A DNA stretch of 64,000 nt, taken from positions 202,761 to 266,760 of the forward strand of contig NZ_JAMTCS010000011.1 in the NCBI RefSeq assembly GCF_024171955.1, in the 5' to 3' direction. Of the stretch, positions 9,352 through 17,137 are shown in pieces. Position 1 is the stretch's first letter. Every line of letters starts with the position of its first letter. The translations under genes and the position numbers were made by a program. The notes beneath the pieces were generated by a model. It did no database searches, was not told the origin of the DNA, and saw only the letters and a list, made by a program, of their open reading frames with translations. The stretch is from Promicromonospora thailandica (lineage in GTDB: Bacteria; Actinomycetota; Actinomycetes; Actinomycetales; Cellulomonadaceae).

Positions 9352-10459
9352 TGCGTTGTCGGGTGGGGTGGTCGCCGTGCACGCGCACCCCGACGACGAG
9401 ACCCTGTCGACCGGCGGCCTGATCGCCACGTTCGCCGCCGCCGGCCTGCCCACCTGCGTGGTCACCTGCACACGCGGGGAGCGCGGGGAGGTGCTCGCAC
9501 TGCCCGGGACGACGTCGGAGGATCGCGCCGGGCTGGAGGGCGACGGCCCCGCGCTGGGCGCCTACCGCGAGACCGAGCTGGCCGCCGCGCTCGCCGCCCT
9601 GGCAGGCGGGCCGGACGGCGCGGGCGCGATCGAGCACGCCTTCCTCGACCGGCTGCCGCCCGCCGGAACCCCCGCGGACGGGGCGGGCACCGTGCAGGAC
9701 GACGACACCGTGCAGGACGACGACACCCTGCGGTACGAGGACTCCGGCATGGCGTGGGTGTCGCCGGGCGTGGCCGGTCCCGCCCCCGACTCCCCGCCGA
9801 CGGCGTTCGCCCGCGTGCCGCTCGACGAACCCGCCGGGCGGCTCGCGGCGCTGATCAGGGCGCGGCGGCCCGCCGTCGTCGCCACGTACGAGCCGGGCGG
9901 CGGCTACGGGCACCCCGACCACGTGCGCACCCACGAGGTCACGGTGCGCGCACTGGAGCTCGCGGCCGACCCGCGCTGGTACCCGCCTCACGCGACCCCC
10001 GGTGCGGCGGTGCACCGGGGCGAGCCGGCCGTCGTCGGGCAGCCGGACCTGCCGTGGGCGGGGGCCGAGCTGTGGCAGGCCGTGGCTCCCGAGGGTGAGG
10101 TACGTGCGGCGCGTGCCGAGCTCGCCGCCCTGCCGGCGGCGCGTGCCCTCGCCGCCGCCGAGGGCCTCACCTTCCCGGACCCGGACGAGGCGATGCCGCC
10201 GCTCGCCCGGCACGGTCTGGACGCGAGCCCGCCCGACGGCGAGGTGCTGACGCCCGTCGCGGGCGGAGTCCGGGTGGATGTCCGGCCGGTGCTGGACCGC
10301 GTGGTCGCCGCGCTGCGGGCGCACGCGACGCAGGTGCAGCACGCGACGACGGCTGCGCGTGCCGCGGGCCCGGTCGTGGGCTGGTACGCCCTGTCGAACG
10401 ACGTGCTGGCCCCGCTCCTGGCCGCGGAGACGTACCTGGTCGGCCGCCGCGCCCGCTGA
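9314..10459 (+). CDS. mshB: PIG-L/LmbE-family deacetylase, MshB-like (mycothiol biosynthesis)
   Basis: A zinc-dependent N-acetylglucosaminyl deacetylase of the LmbE/PIG-L fold. The metal and catalytic motif VHAHPDDETLSTGG is near residues 22-35, with TCTRGERGEV after it and the second metal motif GYGHPDHVRTH near residue 200. In actinobacteria this architecture is typical of MshB, which removes the acetyl group from GlcNAc-inositol during mycothiol synthesis. The product is long (381 residues against about 300), partly because of a low-complexity insertion with an 18-nt tandem repeat. The start is unsure: ATG 9314 lies in the loop of a hairpin, and family members usually have fewer than 10 residues before the VHAHPDDE motif, so TTG 9356 or GTG 9368 are good alternatives. 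Mca-type amidase is a less likely identity. Confidence 0.82.
   Translation: MNGRSEGGRPALSALSGGVVAVHAHPDDETLSTGGLIATFAAAGLPTCVVTCTRGERGEVLALPGTTSEDRAGLEGDGPALGAYRETELAAALAALAGGPDGAGAIEHAFLDRLPPAGTPADGAGTVQDDDTVQDDDTLRYEDSGMAWVSPGVAGPAPDSPPTAFARVPLDEPAGRLAALIRARRPAVVATYEPGGGYGHPDHVRTHEVTVRALELAADPRWYPPHATPGAAVHRGEPAVVGQPDLPWAGAELWQAVAPEGEVRAARAELAALPAARALAAAEGLTFPDPDEAMPPLARHGLDASPPDGEVLTPVAGGVRVDVRPVLDRVVAALRAHATQVQHATTAARAAGPVVGWYALSNDVLAPLLAAETYLVGRRAR
9689..9724 (+). repeat. 18-nt tandem duplication inside the MshB-like gene
   Basis: Two identical 18-nt copies (9689-9706 and 9707-9724) encode TVQDDD twice in a row and begin again in the following codons (TLRYED). The segment lies in a variable loop between the two metal motifs and is probably a recent slippage event. 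It keeps the reading frame. Confidence 0.9.
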
Positions 10460-10469
10460 CGGAGCGGGC
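10451..10469. terminator. Hairpin between convergent genes (10459/10498)
   Basis: A 7-bp GC stem (10451-10457 with 10463-10469) with loop GACGG overlaps the stop codon of the MshB-like gene. It lies 29 nt from the end of the convergent gene. No U-run is present. Weak but plausibly a bidirectional terminator. Confidence 0.45.
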
Positions 10470-10497
10470 CCGGCGCCCCGACCTGCGCCCGAGCGGG

Positions 10498-11067
10498 TCA
10501 GCGCTCCTGCAGCGCGTCCAGCGCGATCGCCATCGCCGTCACGAGCCGGCGGTCGAGCTGCGGGTCGTGGATGTCGACGACGTAGCGGTCGCGCAGGCCC
10601 CACTTCTTCTCGACGGAGAACGCCGGGCGGCCGTCGAGCAGGAAGTCGAAGTGGTACGGGAGCCAGTCGATCTCGGTGAACCGGCGGATCAGGGCGACGG
10701 CGGTGCTGCGCTCGGCGCCGGTCAGCGTGGCGTACCCGGGCTGCTCCAGGTGCCAGGTGCTGCGCAGCAGCGAGCGGGCGAAGTCCTTCCGGAACGAGCC
10801 GATGGGGCTGCCGCCCGCGTCGACGATGTCGTAGGTGGCGCCGAGGTCGATCACCTGGCGCGCCTTGAAACCGAGCACCGGCTCGGTCCTGCTGTCGTCG
10901 GTGTAGAGCGTGACCTGCTCGCGGAAGGCCATGCGCTTCTGCTGCGCGAACGCGTAGAGGTCGCCCTCGGAGCCGTCCGGACGGGCGCCGTGCACCTCGT
11001 ACTGGTTGACGAGCATGCGGACGCGCTGGCGGACGATGAGGCGGGTCTGTGCCTGGAGGGTGTTCAC
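10498..11067 (-). CDS. LURP-one-related / tubby-like (scramblase-fold) family protein
   Basis: A 189-residue protein with no signal peptide or membrane helix. Its sequence fits the LURP-one-related family with the tubby C-terminal-like fold: VNQYEVHGA, DLYAFAQQKRMAFREQVTLYTD, PVLGFKARQVIDLGATYDIVDAGGSPIGSFRKD, and the late FLLDGRPAFSVEKKWGLRDRYVVDI. The actinobacterial members are small stand-alone proteins of unknown role; a membrane-lipid association has been suggested for the fold. The start is GTG at 11067 (minus strand). It is divergent from the small membrane protein at 11126, with only 58 nt between them, so the two promoters overlap. Family assignment is by motif reading; function is not inferred. 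Confidence 0.7.
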   Translation of the reverse strand: MNTLQAQTRLIVRQRVRMLVNQYEVHGARPDGSEGDLYAFAQQKRMAFREQVTLYTDDSRTEPVLGFKARQVIDLGATYDIVDAGGSPIGSFRKDFARSLLRSTWHLEQPGYATLTGAERSTAVALIRRFTEIDWLPYHFDFLLDGRPAFSVEKKWGLRDRYVVDIHDPQLDRRLVTAMAIALDALQER

Positions 11068-11125
11068 CCGCGGGAGTGTTCCACACGCGCAGCGACCTCC
11101 CAGAGGGATGCGGGAGAATGCTCGG

Positions 11126-11524
11126 GTGAACTCATCCGGACGTCACCTGGGACGAACGATCCTGCGCACCCTGCTGGCCGTCCTGCTCGGGGTCGTGCTG
11201 GGCGCTCTGGGCACGGTGGTGCACCGGTACGGCGGCGACCCCTGGTACCCCGGCCTCGTGCTGGCGCTGGCCCTGACCGTCGCCGCCGGCGTGCTCGCAC
11301 GTGCCTGGGCCGGGTACGGCACCCTGCTGGGCTTCGGTGTCGGCTGGGTCGGCATCGTGCAGGCGTTGTCGCTGCCGGGCTCGGGGGGCGACGTCGTGGT
11401 GCCGGCGGGCGTGCTGGGCATGGTCTGGTCGTACGCCGGGGTGGCTCTGCTGGCCGTCGTCGCGTTCCTCCCGGCGGGGTGGTTCGCCGACGTCCCGGCC
11501 CGTCGGAAGCGGCCCGCCGCCTGA
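11126..11524 (+). CDS. Small integral membrane protein (DUF6113-like)
   Basis: A 132-residue protein with four predicted membrane helices (about residues 12-33, 43-63, 66-86 and 93-117) and a basic C-terminal tail (VPARRKRPAA). The start is taken as GTG 11126. A -10-like GAGAAT ends 6 nt before it, which would make the mRNA leaderless; GGGAG at 11112-11116 could alternatively serve as a ribosome site. ATG 11108 is the other in-frame option. The general layout matches a conserved actinobacterial four-helix membrane family (DUF6113), but no catalytic residues are visible. Divergent from the LURP-one-like gene. Confidence 0.65.
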   Translation: MNSSGRHLGRTILRTLLAVLLGVVLGALGTVVHRYGGDPWYPGLVLALALTVAAGVLARAWAGYGTLLGFGVGWVGIVQALSLPGSGGDVVVPAGVLGMVWSYAGVALLAVVAFLPAGWFADVPARRKRPAA

Positions 11525-11620
11525 CCTCGGCGGGTATGCCCGACCTGGTCCGGGACGGTAGGCGGCGCACCGGCCAGGATTGATACACAACCTCCACCTC
11601 GGGACGTCCGGTACGCGACC

Positions 11621-11647
11621 TTGAGACGGATTCTCACTCGATAAGAT
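11621..11647 (+). promoter_or_regulatory. Promoter of the VanW-domain gene
   Basis: A -35 TTGAGA (11621-11626) and a -10 TAAGAT (11642-11647) are separated by 15 nt. The expected transcript start is about 95 nt before the gene. The spacing is short of the optimum 17, so strength is uncertain. It lies in a locally AT-richer patch. Confidence 0.5.
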
Positions 11648-11749
11648 GCCCGGCAGGGCGGCCCCGTCCAGCGGATTCCGCCGCAGGTCCGGTGCGCCCT
11701 GTGGGGGCGCGGAGAGCCCGCGTCTCGGGTAGTTGCACGGAGCGTGCCG

Positions 11750-14700
11750 ATGGGTGAGCCGACCGAGCGTGACGAACCGCTCGAGCCGACGTCAGACGAG
11801 AACGCCGGGACGAGACCCGCCCCGACGACCCCTCCCCGCCTCTCCCGGACGCGTCCCAGCGGCGTGCCGCCGCAGGTGGTCCGTCCCCCAGCACGTCCTG
11901 CCGGCCCGGATGCGGCGCAGTCCGCAGCTCAGGCCGGTCGTCCGAACGCTCAGCAGGCTTCCCGACCCCCAGAGAAGGCTCAGCCCGTGACACCTCCGGA
12001 GCAGTCCGGGGCCCCGAGGGCCCCGCACCAGCCCGCCCCGCCGTCGATCCGGCCGGCCAAGCCCGCGCGCGCCCAGGCCGAGCGGCCGGACGGCGCCTCG
12101 CCCGCCGCCTCGCCGAACGAGCCCGCCGCGACCCCGACGACGCCGGCCGCCCCCGTACGGCCCGCTGTCGCCTCGAAGCGGCCCGGTGGGGATGCGCCGA
12201 CGGCGGTCCCCGGCCGGTCCGCCGCGTCGGCGGCGTCCGCGGACGAGCCGCCGAGCACGCCGAGCCAGACCGGTCCCGACCCGGTGGCCGTGCTGCAGAC
12301 CGTGGTGAACGAGCTCGCGACGCCCGCGGCGAAGGCCGCGCCGCCGAAGAACGGCTACACGCCGCGCGTCTTCGCGTTCGAGCGCCCGCCCAAGATGGCG
12401 GACGGCGGAACGCCGGGTGCTGCTGAGTCGGGTGGGCCTGGGTCCGGCGCGACCGGTGCCGGTGCGCCGGGTGCCGGTGCGTCCGGCGCTGGTGTGTCCG
12501 GTGGTGCGGCGTCCGGTGAGAAGGGCGCCGCGTCCGCTGGTGCGGGCGCGAGTGCTGCCGCCGCCGGTGCCGCCGTGGCGGGCGCCGCCGCGTCCTCGGC
12601 CACGCCGAACGCCCCGAGCCCGGCCGCCGGAACGCCGGCTGCCCAGGGCCCGGCTGCCCAGAGTCCGGCTGCCCAGGATTTGGCTGCGGAGAAGCCGGCT
12701 GCCGCGGCACCCGCCCCCGTGAGCCCGGCCGCCGAGAAGGCCGGCGCCGGGAGCACGGATGCCGAGAAGGTCGGCGCCGAGTCGACCACTGCCGAGAACA
12801 CCGGCGGCGAGAACACGGGCGCGGGAAACCCGGCCGCGAACCTGCCCGGCCAGAACCCTGCTGCCCAGCCCCCTGCTGCCCAGAACCCCGCCGCTCGGCC
12901 CCCCGCCGAGCAGGCTCCCGCTGCGCAGACCCCCGCCGCACCGGCTCCCGCCGACCGGAAGCCCGCTGCGCCGGCGAGCGCGTCGACGTCCGCTGCCGCG
13001 GTGCCGGCCGACCAGCAGTCCGCGCAGAAGGGCGCCGCCCCGGCGTCGGGCGCCGAGCCGGCCGGTGATGCTCCCGCCGACGCGCCCTCTCCCGTGAAGC
13101 AGCCGGCGTCGGCCGCCGGTGCGGCCGCGGCGGGTATCGCCGCCGCGTCGGCTGCGTCCCCGTCCGCCCCCGCGCCGGGTGCCGCGACCCAGCCCGCGGG
13201 TTCGACCCCGCCCGGGCCGCGGAACCCTGCCGCCGGTTCGACCCCGCCCGGGCCGGGGAACCCTGCCGCCGGGCCGACCCCGCCCGAGCCCGTCGCGGGG
13301 CGGACGCCGACCGCACCGCAGGCTCCCACCGGACAGGTTCCACCGACCCCGGCCGGGCAGGCTCCGCCGTCGGTCCCGCCGCGGTCGCTCATCCCGCCGA
13401 CGGCCCCGGGCGCCGTCCCGCCGTCCGGCCCGGACGCCCCGGCCGAGGCGGGCGGCAGCTCGTTCCTGAAGCCGCTGACCGGCGCGATCCAGCGCGTCTC
13501 GCGCTGGGCGCCGGTGAACCCGGGCGCCGCTCCGGCGGCGTCGGCGCAGGGACCCGCCGGTCCCGGTGGCCCCGCGGGTGGTCCGGACGGTCCCGGTGCG
13601 CCGGACGCCGGTTTCTACGGCCTCGCCGGTGACGGCGCGCCGAGCCGCGGTCCCAAGATCGCGCTGTTCGCCGTGCTGGCCGTCGTCGTGCTGTTCGGCG
13701 CCTACGCGCTGACGGCGTGGGGCCTGAGCGACCGGGTGCCGCGCGAGACCACGGTGGCGGGCGTCGACGTCGGCGGCATGAGCCGGGCCGAGGCGGCCTC
13801 CGCCCTGACGGAGCAGCTCGGTCCGCGCGTCACGGAGCCGATCGCGCTCACCGCGGGCGAGGGCAAGGCACAGCTCTCCCCGGAGCCGAGCGGTCTCGCG
13901 GTCGACGCCGAAGGCACGGCCGCCGAGCTCACCGGGTTCTCGCTGAGCCCGGTGCGGATGTGGGCGCACATGTTCGGCGGTTCCGACGAGGAGCTGCTGC
14001 TGGACATCGACACCGAGAAGTTCGACGCCGCGGTGGCGGGCCTCGAGGAGTCGCTGGCCGTCGAGCCGGTGGACGGGACCGTCTCGTTCGTCGACGGTCA
14101 GCCGGCCAAGACGGACGCCAAGGACGGGTCGCGGATCGTCGCGAGCGAGACGTCGCGCATCATCACGGAGCGCTGGCTGCGCTCCGAGGGCCCGTTCGAC
14201 CTGCCGGTCGAGACCGTCGAGCCGGCGGTCACGCAGCAGGAGACGGACGAGAGCTTCGCCGTGGCGCAGAAGGTGGTCTCGGGCCCGGTCACCGTGGCGG
14301 TGGGCGGCCAGAACCCGGTGCTCACGCCCGACGTGCTGGCCGGCCTGGTCCGGTTCGAGCAGCGGGAGGGCGCGCTGGTCACGATCGTGGACCGCAAGGC
14401 GGCCGTGGCGGCGATCGTGGACGGCACCACCAACCTGCTGGAGGTGCCGGACGACGCGCACTTCGAGTTCGTGGGCGGCAAGCCGACGGTCGTCGAGGGC
14501 AAGACCGGTACCACGCTGGACCCCGCGGAGACGGGCAAGGCCGTGCGGATCGCCGCGACGAGCGACGACCGCGAGACGTCGGTCGAGCTGGTCGAGCAGA
14601 GCCCGGAGGAGACCGTCGAGTCGCTGCAGGCGCTGGGCGTCAAGGAGGTCGTCTCCGAGTTCAGCACGCCGCTGACCAACGAGCCGGTCCGGACCCAGAA

Positions 14701-15319
14701 CCTGGTGCGCGGGGCGCAGATGGTCACCGGCAACCTCATCAAGCCGGGCGAGACCTTCTCCCTGCTGGAGGCTCTCGCGCCCATCACGCTCGAGAACGGG
14801 TACTTCGACGCGGGCGTCGTGGAGGACGGCAAGCACGTCGAGGCGGTGGGCGGTGGTCTGTCGCAGATGGCCACGACGTCGTTCAACGCGGGCTTCTTCG
14901 CCGGGTTCGACGACATCGAGCACCACGCGCACTCGTTCTGGTTCCCGCGCTACCCCGCGGGCCGCGAGGCCACGATCTACGTGGGCGCCAAGGACATGAA
15001 GTTCCGCAACGACACCCCGTACGGGGCGGTCATGCAGGCGTTCGTGTCGAACGGTCAGCTCACGGTCCGCATCTGGAGCACCAAGCACTACACGGTGCAG
15101 GAGAGCACGAGCCCGAAGCGGAACATCGTGCCGAAGACGACCATCCACGACTCGTCGGCGGGCTGCCAGCCGTATCCCGGCGGTGAGGACGGCTTCTCGG
15201 TCACGATCTCCCGGAAGGTGCTGCACGACGGCAAGGTGGTGAAGGAGAACTCCTTCAACCACTCGTACAACCCGGACAACCCGGTGGTCTGCGACGGGTC
15301 CAAGGGCTCGGACGGCTGA
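11750..15319 (+). CDS. Very large VanW-domain protein with Pro/Ala-rich cytoplasmic half
   Basis: 1189 residues in three parts. Residues 1 to about 625 are low-complexity Pro/Ala/Gly-rich, probably disordered, with tandem repeats. One membrane helix follows (ALFAVLAVVVLFGAYALTAWG, about 640-662). The outer part has putative peptidoglycan-binding type-4 repeats (TVAGVDVGGMSRAEAASAL; later TVAVGGQNPVLTPDVLAGLV) and a VanW domain near 975-1130 (FSTPLTNEPVRTQNLVRGAQ, KPGETFSLLEAL, VGGGLSQMATTSFNA). The N-terminus is therefore inside and the VanW domain outside. The family is linked to the cell wall, but VanW itself has no proven activity. The start is ATG 11750 with ACGGAG 7 nt upstream; GTG 11744 is an alternative. 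The long disordered cytoplasmic half is unusual. Confidence 0.85.
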   Translation: MGEPTERDEPLEPTSDENAGTRPAPTTPPRLSRTRPSGVPPQVVRPPARPAGPDAAQSAAQAGRPNAQQASRPPEKAQPVTPPEQSGAPRAPHQPAPPSIRPAKPARAQAERPDGASPAASPNEPAATPTTPAAPVRPAVASKRPGGDAPTAVPGRSAASAASADEPPSTPSQTGPDPVAVLQTVVNELATPAAKAAPPKNGYTPRVFAFERPPKMADGGTPGAAESGGPGSGATGAGAPGAGASGAGVSGGAASGEKGAASAGAGASAAAAGAAVAGAAASSATPNAPSPAAGTPAAQGPAAQSPAAQDLAAEKPAAAAPAPVSPAAEKAGAGSTDAEKVGAESTTAENTGGENTGAGNPAANLPGQNPAAQPPAAQNPAARPPAEQAPAAQTPAAPAPADRKPAAPASASTSAAAVPADQQSAQKGAAPASGAEPAGDAPADAPSPVKQPASAAGAAAAGIAAASAASPSAPAPGAATQPAGSTPPGPRNPAAGSTPPGPGNPAAGPTPPEPVAGRTPTAPQAPTGQVPPTPAGQAPPSVPPRSLIPPTAPGAVPPSGPDAPAEAGGSSFLKPLTGAIQRVSRWAPVNPGAAPAASAQGPAGPGGPAGGPDGPGAPDAGFYGLAGDGAPSRGPKIALFAVLAVVVLFGAYALTAWGLSDRVPRETTVAGVDVGGMSRAEAASALTEQLGPRVTEPIALTAGEGKAQLSPEPSGLAVDAEGTAAELTGFSLSPVRMWAHMFGGSDEELLLDIDTEKFDAAVAGLEESLAVEPVDGTVSFVDGQPAKTDAKDGSRIVASETSRIITERWLRSEGPFDLPVETVEPAVTQQETDESFAVAQKVVSGPVTVAVGGQNPVLTPDVLAGLVRFEQREGALVTIVDRKAAVAAIVDGTTNLLEVPDDAHFEFVGGKPTVVEGKTGTTLDPAETGKAVRIAATSDDRETSVELVEQSPEETVESLQALGVKEVVSEFSTPLTNEPVRTQNLVRGAQMVTGNLIKPGETFSLLEALAPITLENGYFDAGVVEDGKHVEAVGGGLSQMATTSFNAGFFAGFDDIEHHAHSFWFPRYPAGREATIYVGAKDMKFRNDTPYGAVMQAFVSNGQLTVRIWSTKHYTVQESTSPKRNIVPKTTIHDSSAGCQPYPGGEDGFSVTISRKVLHDGKVVKENSFNHSYNPDNPVVCDGSKGSDG
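13199..13288 (+). repeat. 36-nt tandem repeat in the VanW-domain gene
   Basis: Two nearly identical 36-nt units (13199-13234, 13235-13270) and half of a third (to 13288) encode GSTPPGPRNPAA, GSTPPGPGNPAA and GPTPPEP. Upstream, the stretch 12640-12960 has looser repeats of Pro-Ala-Ala-Gln type. Copy number is likely to vary between strains. Confidence 0.85.
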
Positions 15320-15326
15320 CCGGCGG

Positions 15327-15332
15327 TAGGTT
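15327..15332 (+). promoter_or_regulatory. -10 box of a leaderless transcript (ACT-like / pheA / tyrA operon)
   Basis: TAGGTT ends exactly 6 nt before ATG 15339, so transcription would start at or next to the A of the start codon. No Shine-Dalgarno is present. It lies 7 nt after the VanW gene's stop codon, so the aromatic operon has its own start in addition to possible read-through. Confidence 0.6.
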
Positions 15333-15338
15333 GCGCAC

Positions 15339-16178
15339 ATGCTTGGACGTAGCGAGCGGGAGTCCCCCGCGCACGCGGTGCTGGCCGCGCGGATGGCGGG
15401 CTGGACCGACCCGGTGGAGCTGCTCGACCTCGGCACGACGGCGGACACGCTGGCGACCGTGGCGAGCATCGAGGCCCTGGCCGCCGTGGTGCACCTGGGA
15501 CACCCGGAGCACCCGGCGCCGGGTCTCGAGCGCGCCCTCCTGGAGGGGGACTCGTCGCTCATCCTGACGGCGGCCGTCGCCGTGCCCGGCCAGTGGGTCT
15601 GGGTGGGCGCCGGCGCCACGGGCGGCCAGGTGGTGATCGACGAGGCGGGGGTGCGGGACTGCGCGCCGGTGCTGCGCGGCCTCGGCGCCAGCCTCCGGCT
15701 GGTGCCCACGCGCACCACGGTCGAGGAGCGCATCGCGCTCGCCGGCGAGAGCGGGTCGCTCGTGATCGAGCGGTCGCGCGTGCCGGCGGGCTTCGCCGAG
15801 CTGCCCGACAGTGCGGCCCTCGCCGACGGCGGACCGGTCTGGTACGGGCTCCTGGAGTCCCGGGACGACTGGCCGCCGTTCACCGAGCCGGCACAGGTGT
15901 GGTTCGCGTTCGGCCCGGCGGACGACCACCTGGGCTCGTTGCAGCCTACCCTGGCGGTCGTGGCCGAGGCCGGGCTCGACCTCGTCCACCTGCGCAGCCA
16001 GCCCTCCTCGAGCGGTCCGCACGCGTTCTTCGCGTCGTTCTCCTGCCCCACGTCGGACGTGCTGAACGACCTCGTCGCCGCGCTCACCGAGCGGGGCGTC
16101 GCGCACCGCACCCTCGCGGTGCTGCCCGGCGACTCGTTCGTGCCCGGTCCCGACACCCTCACCCCGCGGTGGGCATGA
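15339..16178 (+). CDS. Uncharacterised protein with C-terminal ACT-like region, pheA operon
   Basis: 279 residues, no signal peptide, acidic and Ala-rich. The last 95 residues (VWFAFGPADDHLGSLQPTLAVVAEAGLDLVHLRSQPS..HAFFASFSCPTSDVLNDLVAALTERG) read like an ACT fold as found in the prephenate dehydratase regulatory domain: strand, long helix, strand with a serine-rich turn, strand, helix. The N-terminal 180 residues are not recognised. The stop overlaps the pheA start by ATGA, so the protein is made in step with PheA and TyrA. A role as an accessory or regulatory subunit sensing an aromatic amino acid is an inference from context. A leaderless ATG is assumed from the -10 box at 15327. The ACT call is by pattern only. 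Confidence 0.6.
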   Translation: MLGRSERESPAHAVLAARMAGWTDPVELLDLGTTADTLATVASIEALAAVVHLGHPEHPAPGLERALLEGDSSLILTAAVAVPGQWVWVGAGATGGQVVIDEAGVRDCAPVLRGLGASLRLVPTRTTVEERIALAGESGSLVIERSRVPAGFAELPDSAALADGGPVWYGLLESRDDWPPFTEPAQVWFAFGPADDHLGSLQPTLAVVAEAGLDLVHLRSQPSSSGPHAFFASFSCPTSDVLNDLVAALTERGVAHRTLAVLPGDSFVPGPDTLTPRWA

Positions 16179-17137
16179 CGCCGCCGCCCGCCGGCGCCCG
16201 CGTCGCGTACCTGGGCCCGGAGGGCACGTTCACGCACCAGGCCGCCCTGGAGTGGGCCCGCCGGGCCGGCGGCCCCGTGACCGCAGAGCCGCTCGGCACC
16301 GTCAGGGCCGTGCACGACGCGGTGGCCTCCGGGGCAGCCGACGTCGGCGTCGTCGCCGTCGAGTCCTCCGTGGAGGGCTACGTGGTGCCGACCTTGGACG
16401 CCCTGCTGTCCAGCGCCGACGTCGTGGCTGTCGACGAGGTGGCCATCGACGTCTCGTTCGACGCCTTCGTGCGGCCCGACCACGGCGAGCTCACCGAGGT
16501 GTCCGCGCACCCGCACGGCCTCGCGCAGTGCGCCGGGTTCGTGACGGGCACCGGCCTGGCGAGCGTCCCGGCGTCGTCCAACGCGGCCGCGTGCCGCGAC
16601 GCCGGACCCGGCACCATCGCCCTGGGCCCCACCATCTGCGGCGAGCTCTACGGCCTGGACACGTACGCCAAGGCCGTCGAGGACTTCCGCGGCGGACGCA
16701 CCCGGTTCCTCGCGCTCACCCCGCGCGGTTCCGCCGCCCGCTACCTGGAGCGGTCGCGCGCCGCCGGCGAGACCGACTGGAAGACGATGCTCGCCATCAC
16801 CCCCTCGGTGACCGGGCCGGGCGTGCTCGCCCGCATCACCGCGGCGTTCGGCGACCGCCAGGTCAACATGTCCAGCCTCATCACCCGGCCGCTCAAGGCC
16901 CAGGAGAGCCGGTACGTGTTCGTCGTGACGTTCGACGACGCGCCCTGGGGCGCGGGCGCCCGCGAGCTCCTGCGCGACCTGCTCGCCGCCGGCGACTCGC
17001 TCAAGACGCTCGGCCTCTTCCCGGCCGGCGCCGGGTTCCGGAACCTGGACGGTGCCCTCGACCCCGACCACGTGCCGGTCGGCTCGGTCACGGCGGCGGA
17101 CCCCGGCGCGGTGCTGGACCAGGGGCTGCTGTGGTGA
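16175..17137 (+). CDS. pheA: Prephenate dehydratase
   Basis: 320 residues; converts prephenate to phenylpyruvate, the committed step to phenylalanine. The dehydratase domain (about residues 8-195) has YLGPEGTFTHQAAL at the start, VAVESSVEGYVV (the family's ENS segment, here ESS), and the late TRFLALTP containing the conserved TRF triad. The ACT domain (about 205-285) has MLAITPSVTGPGVLARITAAFGDRQVNMSSLITRPLK, with the ESRY feedback element just after it. Length and order match the monofunctional actinobacterial enzyme without chorismate mutase. ATG 16175 overlaps the preceding stop by 4 nt, and its own stop overlaps the tyrA GTG by 4 nt. It is probably feedback-inhibited by phenylalanine through the ACT domain. 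Confidence 0.94.
   Translation: MTPPPAGARVAYLGPEGTFTHQAALEWARRAGGPVTAEPLGTVRAVHDAVASGAADVGVVAVESSVEGYVVPTLDALLSSADVVAVDEVAIDVSFDAFVRPDHGELTEVSAHPHGLAQCAGFVTGTGLASVPASSNAAACRDAGPGTIALGPTICGELYGLDTYAKAVEDFRGGRTRFLALTPRGSAARYLERSRAAGETDWKTMLAITPSVTGPGVLARITAAFGDRQVNMSSLITRPLKAQESRYVFVVTFDDAPWGAGARELLRDLLAAGDSLKTLGLFPAGAGFRNLDGALDPDHVPVGSVTAADPGAVLDQGLLW

Noticed and set aside
11792..17071. A 1759-codon open frame on the minus strand
   Set aside because: Shadow of the VanW, ACT-like and pheA genes; composition is Arg/Gly repeats only.
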